The notes under the pieces were generated by a model, which did no database searches, was not told the DNA's origin, and worked only from the letters and a program-made list of their open reading frames with translations. 15,840 bases of DNA from positions 1 through 15,840 of the forward strand of contig JAQVVK010000031.1 of assembly GCA_028698975.1 (NCBI GenBank), read 5' to 3'. Source of the stretch: Victivallaceae bacterium. Its GTDB lineage: Bacteria; Verrucomicrobiota; Lentisphaeria; Victivallales; Victivallaceae. This document shows, in pieces, positions 5,514-13,034 of this stretch. Numbering within the stretch: position 1 is the first letter of the stretch; every line of letters begins with the position of its first letter. The position numbers were made by a program, and so were the translations under genes.

Positions 5514-6950
5514 ATGAAATACGAAGCGGTGATCGGTCTTGAAGTGCATGTCCAAGTGCGCACCAAAAGCAAAATGTTCTGCTCCTGCCCAAACCGGTAC
5601 GGTGCCGAGCCGAATACCTTGGTCTGTCCCGTCTGCATGGGGTACCCCGGCACTTTGCCGGTGCCCAACCACGAGGCGATACGCAAAGCCGTCAAAGCCG
5701 GTCTTTTGACCGAATGCACGATTGCCGGGTTCAGCAAGTTCGACCGCAAAAGTTATTTCTACCCCGATCTTGTAAAGAATTATCAGATATCACAGTATGA
5801 TTTGCCATTTTGCGTCAAAGGCCGTCTGGCCATTGGCGGAAAGGGGTTCTCCGGCGAACCGGTCGCCGATAAATTTGTCGGCATCACCCGTATTCATCTG
5901 GAGGAAGACCCGGCCAAGCTCAGTCACGGCGGCGGAGCCTCCGGCGCCGATTACAACCGCTCCGGCGTGCCGCTGCTCGAGGTGGTGAGCGAGCCGGATA
6001 TGCGCTCGGCCGACGAAGCGTACGCCTATCTTTGCGCGCTCAAGGAAATCATGCGCTACGGCGACATCAGCGACTGCGATATGGAAAAGGGGCAGATGCG
6101 CTGCGATGTGAATATTTCGCTGCGCCCGTTCGGGCAGAAGGAGTTCGGCACTAAAATCGAGCTTAAAAACCTCAACAGCTTCCGCGCCGCCCACCGCGCC
6201 GTCGAATACGAAACCTGGCGGCAGGCCGATATTCTCGACAAAGGCGGTTCGCTCCGCCAGGAGACCCGCGGCTGGAATGACGAGAACGGCGAAAGCTATT
6301 TGATGCGTACCAAGGAGCAGGCGCACGATTACCGTTATTTCCCCGATCCCGACCTGTTGCCGGTGACGCTGGCCGAGGCCGACGTCGAGGATATCCGCGC
6401 CTCGCTGCCGGAACTTCCGGCGGCCAAGCGCGAGCGTTTCTTGCGCGAATACGGCCTTACCGAGTACGATGCCGGGGTGTTGACCTCGGATCGTTTTATC
6501 GCCGACTATTTTGACGCGGCGGCCCGCGCTTCGTCATCGCCCAAGCTGGTGGCCAACTGGGTCATTTCCGAGCTGCTTTGGGAGCTGGGCAATGCCAAGA
6601 CCGACATCCGCGACTGCCGGATCTCTCCGGCCGATCTGGCCGGGCTGGTAGAACTCATCGACAAAGCGGTCATCAACGGCAAGATAGCCAAAGAGGTCTT
6701 TTCGGAAATGTTCGCCAAGGGCGGAGCTGCCAAGGCCATTGTCGAAGCGCGCGGTCTGGCGCAGGTCAGCGATTCCGGAGCCATCGCATCGGTGGTGACC
6801 GAGGCCATCAAGGCCAATCCGGCTCAGGTCGAGCAGTACCGTGCCGGCAATGCCAAAGTGCTGCAATTCCTTGTCGGTCAGGTGATGAAGCTCAGCCGCG
6901 GCAAAGCCAACCCGCAGCTGGCGATCGCCGAATTGAAAAAACAGCTCTGA
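5514..6950 (+). CDS. gatB: Aspartyl/glutamyl-tRNA(Asn/Gln) amidotransferase subunit B
   Basis: In the GatCAB complex, GatB binds misacylated Glu-tRNA-Gln or Asp-tRNA-Asn and phosphorylates the side chain before amidation with ammonia supplied by GatA. Counted from ATG 5514 the protein has 478 residues. The start follows GGTGAG with 5 nt spacing; an in-frame GTG at 5508 would extend it by two residues but has no ribosome site. Visible features are YEAVIGLEVHVQ, the zinc cysteines C23, C25, C38 and C41, the cradle motif DRKSYFYPDLVKNYQISQYD, the block around MRCDVNISLRP, and a helical plus YqeY-type tRNA-binding tail from about residue 330 to the end. gatA and gatC are not in the window, so the complex is encoded at separate loci. 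recO starts 20 nt after the stop. Confidence 0.97.
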   Translation: MKYEAVIGLEVHVQVRTKSKMFCSCPNRYGAEPNTLVCPVCMGYPGTLPVPNHEAIRKAVKAGLLTECTIAGFSKFDRKSYFYPDLVKNYQISQYDLPFCVKGRLAIGGKGFSGEPVADKFVGITRIHLEEDPAKLSHGGGASGADYNRSGVPLLEVVSEPDMRSADEAYAYLCALKEIMRYGDISDCDMEKGQMRCDVNISLRPFGQKEFGTKIELKNLNSFRAAHRAVEYETWRQADILDKGGSLRQETRGWNDENGESYLMRTKEQAHDYRYFPDPDLLPVTLAEADVEDIRASLPELPAAKRERFLREYGLTEYDAGVLTSDRFIADYFDAAARASSSPKLVANWVISELLWELGNAKTDIRDCRISPADLAGLVELIDKAVINGKIAKEVFSEMFAKGGAAKAIVEARGLAQVSDSGAIASVVTEAIKANPAQVEQYRAGNAKVLQFLVGQVMKLSRGKANPQLAIAELKKQL

Positions 6951-6970
6951 TCGGAGCATGGAGGCGGCGC

Positions 6971-7579
6971 GTGGTATCAACCCAGATCATTGTATTGGAT
7001 AAGCGGCCCTACCGCGAATCGGCGTTGCTGCTGGCCGGGATCAGCCCGGATTGCGGCCGCATTGATCTGGTGGCGCACGGTGCGCTGAAACTTGCCGACA
7101 AATCTTTTCCGTCCGCCGATCTCTTTCGGGAGCTTGATGTGGAATTTGAGGAGCCGGCCAATGGCGGACTTGCCACGGCGAAGAGATTGGAGCTTGCCAC
7201 GGCGTTTGACACGCTGGCCGACGATCCGCGTGGGTTTCGCATGGCCGGGAAAATCGGTTCGTTTCTGCTTAAAAACGCAGTGGCCGACATGCCGTTGCCC
7301 TACACTTACGATGCCTTGAAATCGGTGCTGGCCAACCTTGCCGCCACCGAACATGGAGCTTGGAATCTTATACAGTGTGCGGTTGTCATCAAGGCCACCT
7401 ATTTGTATGAAAACGGGCTGTTGCCGGAAGCCGCGACCGAGGAGCAAAACAGTTTCATCGAAAATTTGGTCGCCGCTGGGATTGAAAACGAGCCGTTGCC
7501 GGAGTGCGACACGGGTTACTGGAGTTCGCTAAACGGCTGGCTGTCATCCCTCATTGATTATCACAAGCTGGCGCGTTGA
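6971..7579 (+). CDS. recO: DNA repair protein RecO-like
   Basis: RecO helps RecF and RecR load RecA onto SSB-coated gaps and anneals complementary strands. The start chosen is GTG 6971, because GGAGG (6960-6964) sits 6 nt before it; the open frame extends further upstream only inside gatB. The resulting 202-residue protein has the N-terminal OB-fold pattern: IIVLDKRPYRESALLLAGIS, then GRIDLVAHGALK in place of the usual VAKGARR-like loop, and a helical C-terminal half. It is shorter than the roughly 240 residues of E. coli RecO, and I see no zinc-binding cysteine cluster, which some RecO proteins have. Sequence similarity is moderate, so the name rests on the N-terminal pattern. Its last 29 nt overlap the convergent lipocalin gene. 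Confidence 0.75.
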   Translation: MVSTQIIVLDKRPYRESALLLAGISPDCGRIDLVAHGALKLADKSFPSADLFRELDVEFEEPANGGLATAKRLELATAFDTLADDPRGFRMAGKIGSFLLKNAVADMPLPYTYDALKSVLANLAATEHGAWNLIQCAVVIKATYLYENGLLPEAATEEQNSFIENLVAAGIENEPLPECDTGYWSSLNGWLSSLIDYHKLAR

Positions 7580-8108
7580 CCGCATGCCGGGTAAATTCCA
7601 GCGGCGCCAGATCAAAGCCCTGACTTTGCACCCATAGCAAAGTGGCGTCAAGTTCGCCGTCGTCGAGCCGGGGGGAGCGGGCAAGGATCCACAGCTCGGT
7701 GAAGCGGTCGCCCGTCACCACCGCGCAGCGATAGTCGGGGTCAAGTTTGATTATACGGTAACCGCCGTAAAAGGGGCGAAAAAACGACACCTCAAGCTCT
7801 CCGGAGTCGCTCGCGCCCCGGAAACGGCCGACGGCCGAGGCGGTTTGGGGTTTGCCGTCGCGCATTCCATGGTTTTCAACTTTGACCGTGCCATTGGGCT
7901 GTAAAGTGTAGGTGGCGCGCACGTCGGTCATGTCGCGCTCAAACCATTGGGGAAGGCGGGCGATCTCGTACCATTCGCCGCAATACCTTGCCAGATCGAA
8001 GTTTCCGACCGCCGGAATTGCGGCGGTCTCCACATGGTTGCGGCAGCCGAGCGGAAACAATGCACCCAAAGTGACGACGATGGCGGCGGTGATCTTTTTG
8101 ATGTACAT
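7551..8108 (-). CDS. blc: Blc-like bacterial lipocalin
   Basis: This is a small eight-stranded lipid-binding barrel of the Blc/apolipoprotein D family, usually anchored in the outer membrane and thought to bind lysophospholipids or fatty acids. The 185-residue product has a signal sequence (KK then a hydrophobic run, residues 6-20) ending F-P-L-G-C22. That resembles a lipobox but has Pro at -3, so lipidation is likely but not sure. The lipocalin signature Y-C-G-E-W-Y-E-I-A-R-L-P lies at 42-53, followed by Y-T-L-x-P-N-G-T and the typical strands F-F-R-P-F-Y-G-G-Y and L-W-I-L-A-R-S-P. AGGAGG is placed 5 nt before ATG 8108. It is the last gene of a minus-strand run, 31 nt after yraN, and its 3' end overlaps recO. 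Confidence 0.93.
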   Translation of the reverse strand: MYIKKITAAIVVTLGALFPLGCRNHVETAAIPAVGNFDLARYCGEWYEIARLPQWFERDMTDVRATYTLQPNGTVKVENHGMRDGKPQTASAVGRFRGASDSGELEVSFFRPFYGGYRIIKLDPDYRCAVVTGDRFTELWILARSPRLDDGELDATLLWVQSQGFDLAPLEFTRHAVNAPACDNQ

Positions 8109-8139
8109 GGCGGCCTCCTCTTCTTTGTATGGGGGGCGT

Positions 8140-8523
8140 TCAGAGCGTCAACGCTCCGCAATGATGCTCCACCCGGAGCCAGCCGAAACGACCCCGCACA
8201 AGTTCGATCAAGTCAAAACGGATCGGCAGCTCAGGCGACCCCACCGTTTTCATAAAGGCCCGCGCCGCTCTCCTCAAACGACGGCACTGGTCGTAGTGAA
8301 GATTGTCGGCCGGACGGCTGTCGCCACGCGGTTTGCGCAAGGTCTTTACCTCGACGAAAACGATGGTGCGGCCGTCGCGTGCCACAATGTCCAGTTCTCC
8401 GGAAGCCAGCCGCCAGTCGCGGGCCAATATCTCGTAATCTTTGGCGGCAAGCAGCCGGCAGGCCGCCCGTTCGCCCGCCGCGCCAAGTGCGCGGCGGCGG
8501 TCGCGTGAGCGGGCGAATTTCAT
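8140..8523 (-). CDS. yraN: YraN/UPF0102 family endonuclease-like protein
   Basis: A small protein of the UPF0102 family, which has a restriction-endonuclease-like fold; its cellular role is not settled. The frame is open up to 8616, but the true start is ATG 8523, which overlaps the ispD stop as ATGA and gives 127 residues, the normal length. Family motifs are clear: R-x-L-G-x-x-G-E-R-A near the N-terminus, the catalytic-type G42-E-L-D45-I-V and F-V-E-V-K (56-60), then the later R-F-D-L-I-E. The active-site D-(x)n-E-x-K pattern is therefore intact. It is translationally coupled to ispD upstream and lies 31 nt before the lipocalin gene. Nothing here ties it to a mobile element. Confidence 0.9.
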   Translation of the reverse strand: MKFARSRDRRRALGAAGERAACRLLAAKDYEILARDWRLASGELDIVARDGRTIVFVEVKTLRKPRGDSRPADNLHYDQCRRLRRAARAFMKTVGSPELPIRFDLIELVRGRFGWLRVEHHCGALTL

Positions 8524-9203
8524 GTTTCGCGCTCCGCAAGCAGTTCGGCGATGTGTTCGGTATCGCGCCGGAAGGTTATTTTGAGATTTGGCTCGGGATT
8601 CTCCACCACCGCGCACGGAAACCCCGCCGCCTCCATCACCCCGGCGTCGTCGGTGCGGATGCCGGATATTCGCGCATACGCCTCCCGCAGTCGTATCAGA
8701 TCAAACACTTGAGGCGTTTCCACGCTCCACAACGCTTCGCGGCTTACCGTGGCTTCGATCACTCCGTCGCCGCCGGTGCGTTTCAAGGTGTCGGTTACCG
8801 GCTTGCCGGGTACGGCTCCTCCGACTTCAAGAGCGCGCTTCACCAGTTTATCGAGCAAATTAAGCGTCACCAGAGGCCGGGCGGCGTCGGGGATGGCTAC
8901 AACTCCATTGCCGTCGCACCGCAGGGCGGCCAGCCCGTTGCGCACCGAATCCGACCGCTCGGCTCCGCCGATCGCCCAGATCACCCCGTCGGCGCAGGCG
9001 AATTTCTCGGCTGCGGCGCGAAAGGCGTCGATCTCCTCCGCCGGCACGACCACCACCAGCCCGCCCGAACGCGCCGCCGGAGCCAGCGCAAGCAAGCTGT
9101 GGATAAAGACCGGTTTCCCGACCAGTTCCAGCAGAAGTTTGCTGCCGCCGCCGAACCGTCGCGCCGAACCGGCCGCGACAATGATTATTGCCGGGTTGTT
9201 CAC
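8520..9203 (-). CDS. ispD: 2-C-methyl-D-erythritol 4-phosphate cytidylyltransferase
   Basis: IspD joins CTP and methylerythritol phosphate in the non-mevalonate pathway to isoprenoid precursors. The 227-residue protein starts at GTG 9203, which overlaps the stop of the mutarotase gene (GTGA). It shows the nucleotide-binding loop A-A-G-S-A-R15-R-F-G with K22, then D106-A-A-R-P, V-T-D-T-L-K-R, E-T-P-Q-V-F, T-D-D-A-G-V-M-E and the final P-N-L-K-I-T. The PROSITE-type signature normally reads H-D-(A/G)-A-R-P; here the His is Pro (P105), while the metal-binding Asp remains. There is no fused IspF domain and ispF is not adjacent. ispD lies in a four-gene run with genes of no obvious shared pathway. 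Confidence 0.95.
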   Translation of the reverse strand: MNNPAIIIVAAGSARRFGGGSKLLLELVGKPVFIHSLLALAPAARSGGLVVVVPAEEIDAFRAAAEKFACADGVIWAIGGAERSDSVRNGLAALRCDGNGVVAIPDAARPLVTLNLLDKLVKRALEVGGAVPGKPVTDTLKRTGGDGVIEATVSREALWSVETPQVFDLIRLREAYARISGIRTDDAGVMEAAGFPCAVVENPEPNLKITFRRDTEHIAELLAERET

Positions 9204-10093
9204 AGCCGTTCGAGTGAAATCTTTTGCGTCATCGAATGGGTTTCACCGGGAGCGAGCGTGCGCGCGTCATGTCGGGCGTTGGCGCATTCGACGCAAATCA
9301 TGGTGTGATATTCGTCATCTCCGAAATCGGGCATGGCGATGGATTTATTGATCCACGGATTCCACACCACCGTGGTGCCGCTGCCGGATTTTTCAATCAC
9401 AATGCGCCGTTTGAGCAATGGATCGGTGATGACGGTCTTGCCCGAGGCGTCGTAAATGCGGTCGACCTCGGCGGACACGGTGATGTCGCCCTGCTGGCGG
9501 AACGGGCCGGGATCGGCTCCGACCACGCAGTCGAGGTATTTTGCTCCGTCCAGGCCGGAAAGCGCGATCTTTTCGACGTCGCCCACCGAAAAATAGGTGT
9601 GAATGGCGGACGAAATCGAGTGCGGCGCCGTGCTGAGATTGGTGGCGGTCAGCTCGATTTCCAGCTCGCTTCCGATCACAAAATCGACGGCCAGCCGAAA
9701 TTCGAAATCGACCAGCTGCCGGTCAAACACTTCCTTGTCGGAAAGCGAGAGCGACACGATCGTTTCGCCGGATTCCTGCTGTTTGATCTTGTCCAGCGAC
9801 CAGATGGAGGTTCGGGCGAAACCGTGCTTGGGCTTGTCGCCGTTGGAGCCAAACCACGGCCAGCACAAGGGGGAACCTCCCCGGATCGCTTTGCCGGCGG
9901 CAAAGAGCGAACGGCGGCTCATCCAGATAACGTCGCGCCCGCCGGATGGCGTCCAGCTCATGATATGGGCACCCAGCGTCGAGATGCGGGCTGAGGCCAG
10001 CGGATTGTTGATCTCGATTACCGCGATGCCGTTTTCCTCGACCAGCTTTACTCCGGGAGCCTCAAATTCTTTGCGCAATGCTTCGATATTCAT
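9200..10093 (-). CDS. yeaD: D-hexose-6-phosphate mutarotase (glucose-6-phosphate 1-epimerase)
   Basis: This aldose-1-epimerase-fold protein of the YeaD type interconverts the alpha and beta anomers of hexose 6-phosphates. Its 297 residues match the family length. Visible are W-M-S-R-R-S-x-F near 57-64, the R-G-G-S-P-L-C-W-P-W-F-G stretch (71-82), H90 in K-H-G-F-A-R, H165 in S-A-I-H-T-Y-F, W-N-P-W at 244-247 and the likely catalytic E269 in V-E-C-A-N. AGAGG sits about 7 nt before ATG 10093, and a promoter-like sequence lies just upstream. Its product, beta-glucose 6-phosphate, is the substrate of the zwf enzyme encoded 4 kb upstream on the same strand, a plausible metabolic link but not an operon. 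Confidence 0.94.
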   Translation of the reverse strand: MNIEALRKEFEAPGVKLVEENGIAVIEINNPLASARISTLGAHIMSWTPSGGRDVIWMSRRSLFAAGKAIRGGSPLCWPWFGSNGDKPKHGFARTSIWSLDKIKQQESGETIVSLSLSDKEVFDRQLVDFEFRLAVDFVIGSELEIELTATNLSTAPHSISSAIHTYFSVGDVEKIALSGLDGAKYLDCVVGADPGPFRQQGDITVSAEVDRIYDASGKTVITDPLLKRRIVIEKSGSGTTVVWNPWINKSIAMPDFGDDEYHTMICVECANARHDARTLAPGETHSMTQKISLERL

Positions 10094-10132
10094 AAACGAC
10101 CTCTTTTGAATTGATTTCTTGCGTCAATTCAT

Positions 10133-10161
10133 AATATACGGTCTTGGCGGCCTTTTTTCAA
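10133..10161 (-). promoter_or_regulatory. Promoter of the yeaD-ispD-yraN-blc run
   Basis: TTGAAA (10161-10156), 17 nt, TATATT (10138-10133) on the minus strand, about 40 nt before the yeaD ATG. The -35 box overlaps the stop codon (TGA, 10160-10158) of the preceding VWA gene, so the four-gene run can be expressed separately from the moxR operon although only 64 nt lie between them. Confidence 0.55.
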
Positions 10162-11186
10162 GGTAAACGCAACCGCCACGAGCGTTCTGCCATAAAACCG
10201 AGCAAAATAAGTCCGGCGGCCAGCAGCGAGAGCAGTGGAGCGTACTCTTTGAACTCAATATATTTGGGCTGCTCGAACGAGGTTTTTTCCAGCTGGTTTA
10301 TTTCGTCCATCACCCGGCGCATGCCGTCGGCGTCTTCGGCGTGAAAATAGCTGCCGCCGGTGGTTTCGGCAATGGCCCGGAGCAACGCCTCGTCAAAGTC
10401 GTCGCCGGTCGGCTGAAACCGGGTGCGCCCAAATGGGTCTTGCACCGTGAAGAACGCATTGCGGCTGCCGACCCCGACCGTGTGGATGATGACGTTGAAT
10501 TCTTTGCCCAGCGCCGCCGCCTGTTCCGGCGTCAATCTGGTTTCGGCGGTGTTGCGCCCATCGGTAAAGAGCACCAGCACCCGGCGCGGCGCGTCCGAAT
10601 TGCGCAGCCGGTTGACGCCCGTTGCAATCGGCGAGGCGATGCCGGTGGTTTCGCCGAGTTCGCCAGTCTTCAGACGGTCGATCCTCGCTTTGAGCCAGGC
10701 GTGATCGAGCGTCGGCGGGGCAAAACTGTACGCCAGATCGGCGAACCCGATAAGTCCGATCCGGTCGTTGGGGCGGCGGTCGATAAAGCGTTTCACTTCG
10801 CGTTTGGCGACCTCGATCCGTTCGGCGACTTCGCCTGATTCGATCGCCTTGACCAGCGCGTCGGAGGTGGTTATGCGGCGCGGCACGTCAAAGGCGCGCA
10901 TACTGCCGGACAGGTCGATGGCCAGAGCCATGTCGATGCCGTTCGAGCGGATCACCACCTTTTCGTTGCCGAACCGGGGTCGCGCCAGCGCGATCACAAT
11001 CAGTGTAAGCGCGAGCATCATGCATATTTGAGTGAATGTAGGCCGGCGGCGCGCCTGCACCGTCTTGAACGGACGCGCCGAAGCCACCACTACCGAGGGC
11101 CGTTTGCGCAGATAGACGACGTAATAAAATACCGGCGGTATGGCGAGCAGGCCAAAAAGCATCCATTTGTAGGCAAATTCAAGCAT
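10158..11186 (-). CDS. BatA-like von Willebrand factor A domain membrane protein
   Basis: The family consists of inner-membrane VWA proteins, usually encoded with MoxR and DUF58 proteins and thought to act with the ATPase in protein maturation or envelope stress tolerance; exact roles are poorly known. Layout in 342 residues: membrane segments near 10-25 and 53-67, a VWA domain from about 84 to 290 with a complete MIDAS motif D91-L-S93-G-S95, the T-G-I-A-S-P loop (181-186) and T-D-G (208-210), and a C-terminal membrane helix near 318-335. The ATG overlaps the end of the preceding gene by 8 nt, with GGAGGA just upstream. A second VWA gene (BatB), common in such operons, is absent; a new promoter and yeaD follow instead. 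Confidence 0.9.
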   Translation of the reverse strand: MLEFAYKWMLFGLLAIPPVFYYVVYLRKRPSVVVASARPFKTVQARRRPTFTQICMMLALTLIVIALARPRFGNEKVVIRSNGIDMALAIDLSGSMRAFDVPRRITTSDALVKAIESGEVAERIEVAKREVKRFIDRRPNDRIGLIGFADLAYSFAPPTLDHAWLKARIDRLKTGELGETTGIASPIATGVNRLRNSDAPRRVLVLFTDGRNTAETRLTPEQAAALGKEFNVIIHTVGVGSRNAFFTVQDPFGRTRFQPTGDDFDEALLRAIAETTGGSYFHAEDADGMRRVMDEINQLEKTSFEQPKYIEFKEYAPLLSLLAAGLILLGFMAERSWRLRLP

Positions 11187-12147
11187 GATGTTCCTCCGCG
11201 GTGTCGGTTTTTTCCGGGCGGGTGACCAGCACCAGCGTCTCCGCGCTCTCGATGGCGCGTTCGAGCGACGCGGGTTCCGGCGGAACTTTGGCGAACTTCA
11301 CCAAATCGGCGGTGTTTAAGAATTCGCGCAGAAACGGCCGCTGTCCACGCGGCAGCGGCGAGGCGGCGGAATCCAGCGAATTCAGAAATTCCCCGGTGGT
11401 GCGGCGCGAAGCCGGCAGTTGAAAACGCTCCTCCAAATAATTGCGCACCACATCCGACAGCCGGCTGAATGCGCCGATCGCCGTGATATTATGTTCTTTG
11501 ACTTCGCCGCGCAGTTCGACGAGTTCGGCCATGGCGCGATCCCACGGCGGCACCGCCGGAGCCGCCGTCCGGCGGCGGCGCAACAGCCGCCAGATCAGCA
11601 GCGCGGCGAGGGCGGCCGCCGGTATGGTGTAATATAAATAACGGCGGTCAAACTGTTTATGCAAAGCAACCGCGTCGGCCAGTTGCAGATCCTCGCCCGC
11701 TGACAAGTCGGGTATCTCCTCGGCGGTGAAGCCGGGGATCTCGGCGTCGACCGTGGTGCGCCGGTCGCCCCGCGCCAAGGTAAAAAATACTTTTCCGGGC
11801 GGGATCACCCCCGGCTTTACCGGACGCAACACCTGTGAAATGGTGATCTTACGGGTTGACCAGTTGTAGGAATCGAACTTGACTTCGGGGTTGCCCGCCG
11901 CCACCGCGCCATCGCCTGGTTCCACGTCGATCTTGTCTACCGAGGCGGCCAGCGGCAGAGTCATACCGATCGCGGCAACGGCGTTGCCGCCAAGCGGTAC
12001 GTTGTCGGCCGGGGTGAGTGCAACGGCCGAGAGGTTCGGCGTCAACTCCAGATAAAAACTTCGCCAATAGCCGCCTATGACGACCGCCACCGATACGGCC
12101 AGTGCCGCCGCCGCGATCCATGCCGTGGTTTTAAGCTGCTGTTTCAT
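11179..12147 (-). CDS. Membrane protein resembling a short BatD / DUF4381 protein
   Basis: I do not recognise a precise family. The 322-residue protein has an N-terminal membrane helix (about 9-26), an exported-looking beta-rich region (about 30-165), a second membrane helix (171-188) followed by a strongly basic stretch R-L-L-R-R-R-R, and a cytoplasmic helical domain. The cytoplasmic part contains F-S-R-L-S-D-V-V-R-N-Y-L-E-E-R-F (227-242) and T-T-G-E-F-L (250-255), a pattern I associate with DUF4381 proteins and the tails of BatD-type proteins. Its position between DUF58 and the VWA gene, with overlaps on both sides (ATGA at 12144-12147, 8 nt at 11179-11186), strongly suggests it is a membrane partner in the same complex. 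It appears shorter than classical BatD. Confidence 0.75.
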   Translation of the reverse strand: MKQQLKTTAWIAAAALAVSVAVVIGGYWRSFYLELTPNLSAVALTPADNVPLGGNAVAAIGMTLPLAASVDKIDVEPGDGAVAAGNPEVKFDSYNWSTRKITISQVLRPVKPGVIPPGKVFFTLARGDRRTTVDAEIPGFTAEEIPDLSAGEDLQLADAVALHKQFDRRYLYYTIPAAALAALLIWRLLRRRRTAAPAVPPWDRAMAELVELRGEVKEHNITAIGAFSRLSDVVRNYLEERFQLPASRRTTGEFLNSLDSAASPLPRGQRPFLREFLNTADLVKFAKVPPEPASLERAIESAETLVLVTRPEKTDTAEEHHA

Positions 12148-13025
12148 ATTCGCCTCCGCGCCCCGCGCCGGGCAAAGAATTCGATCACCGGGCGCAGCAC
12201 ATCGCCGCCGCTTTCCAGCTCGACGAGGTCAACTCTGGCCCGTTTGCATACCGCACGCCGCCGCTCGATGGAGGCCGCCAGCTCGGCGTTGAGCGCGTCG
12301 CGCCGCCGGGTGCCTCCGGCAAACGAATGGATCTTGCCGCTTTCCGCGTCTTCGACCACCACCGGGAGCGTGGTCGGCCAGTCGCGCTCCACCGGGTCGC
12401 CGATTTCCAGCGCGACCACATCGTTGCGGCGGTTGAGCAATTTCAACGCGGTCTCAAACTCCTTGTCGGCAATCAGATCGCTCAGTAAAAAGACGATCCC
12501 GCGTTTTTTCATGAGCTGGGTGCTTTCGCGCAGCGCAAGATCGATGTCCGTCCCGCGCGATTGCGGCTCAAAGGCCAGCATTTCGCGGATCAGCCGCAGC
12601 GTATGGCGGCGGCCGGAGCGCGGCGGCACATACAGTTCGATCCGGTCGCTGAACATCATCAACCCCACCTTGTCGCCGTTGTGACCGGCACTGAATGCCA
12701 GTAGCGCGGCGAGTTCGGCGGCGGTGCGCCGCTTGGTCTTCTCCGCCGAACCGAAAGCTCCGGAGGCGGAAACATCGACCAGCAAAAGCACGGTTAGTTC
12801 GCGCTCCTCGACAAACTTCTTGACGTACGGCGCACCCATCCGGGCGGTGACGTTCCAGTCGATGTCGCGCACATCGTCGTCGGTGGAGTATTCACGCACT
12901 TCGTCGAACTCGATACCGCGGCCCTTGAACACGCTGCGATATGCCCCGCCGGTGATCGAATCGACCACCTTGTCGGTGCGAATTTCCAACAGGCGTATTT
13001 GTTTGGCCAGTTCGGGCGGCAGCAT
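12144..13025 (-). CDS. DUF58 domain protein
   Basis: DUF58 proteins are regular partners of MoxR ATPases and contain a VWA-like fold. The hallmark block spans residues 26-62: G-G-A-Y-R-S-V-F-K-G-R-G-I-E-F then Y-S-T-D-D-D-V-R-x-I-D-W-N-V-T-A-R. It is followed by L-L-V-D84-V-S86-A-S88-G, an intact D-x-S-x-S metal-site motif. The protein has 293 residues and no membrane helix, so it should be cytoplasmic. It starts 10 nt after the moxR coding region and ends in an ATGA overlap with the next gene, so all four genes are almost certainly one transcript. Specific substrate unknown. Confidence 0.94.
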   Translation of the reverse strand: MLPPELAKQIRLLEIRTDKVVDSITGGAYRSVFKGRGIEFDEVREYSTDDDVRDIDWNVTARMGAPYVKKFVEERELTVLLLVDVSASGAFGSAEKTKRRTAAELAALLAFSAGHNGDKVGLMMFSDRIELYVPPRSGRRHTLRLIREMLAFEPQSRGTDIDLALRESTQLMKKRGIVFLLSDLIADKEFETALKLLNRRNDVVALEIGDPVERDWPTTLPVVVEDAESGKIHSFAGGTRRRDALNAELAASIERRRAVCKRARVDLVELESGGDVLRPVIEFFARRGARRRI

Positions 13026-13034
13026 GGCGGCCTC

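Noticed and set aside
4605..5672. 355-codon minus-strand frame opposite ffs, rph and the start of gatB
   Set aside because: It would have to cross an RNA gene and two complete genes; its His-rich content is a GC-rich antisense artefact.
8143..8156. GAGCGT-CA-ACGCTC palindrome at the end of yraN, considered as a terminator
   Set aside because: Loop of only 2 nt, no T-run, and it lies within the last codons of yraN; most likely chance.
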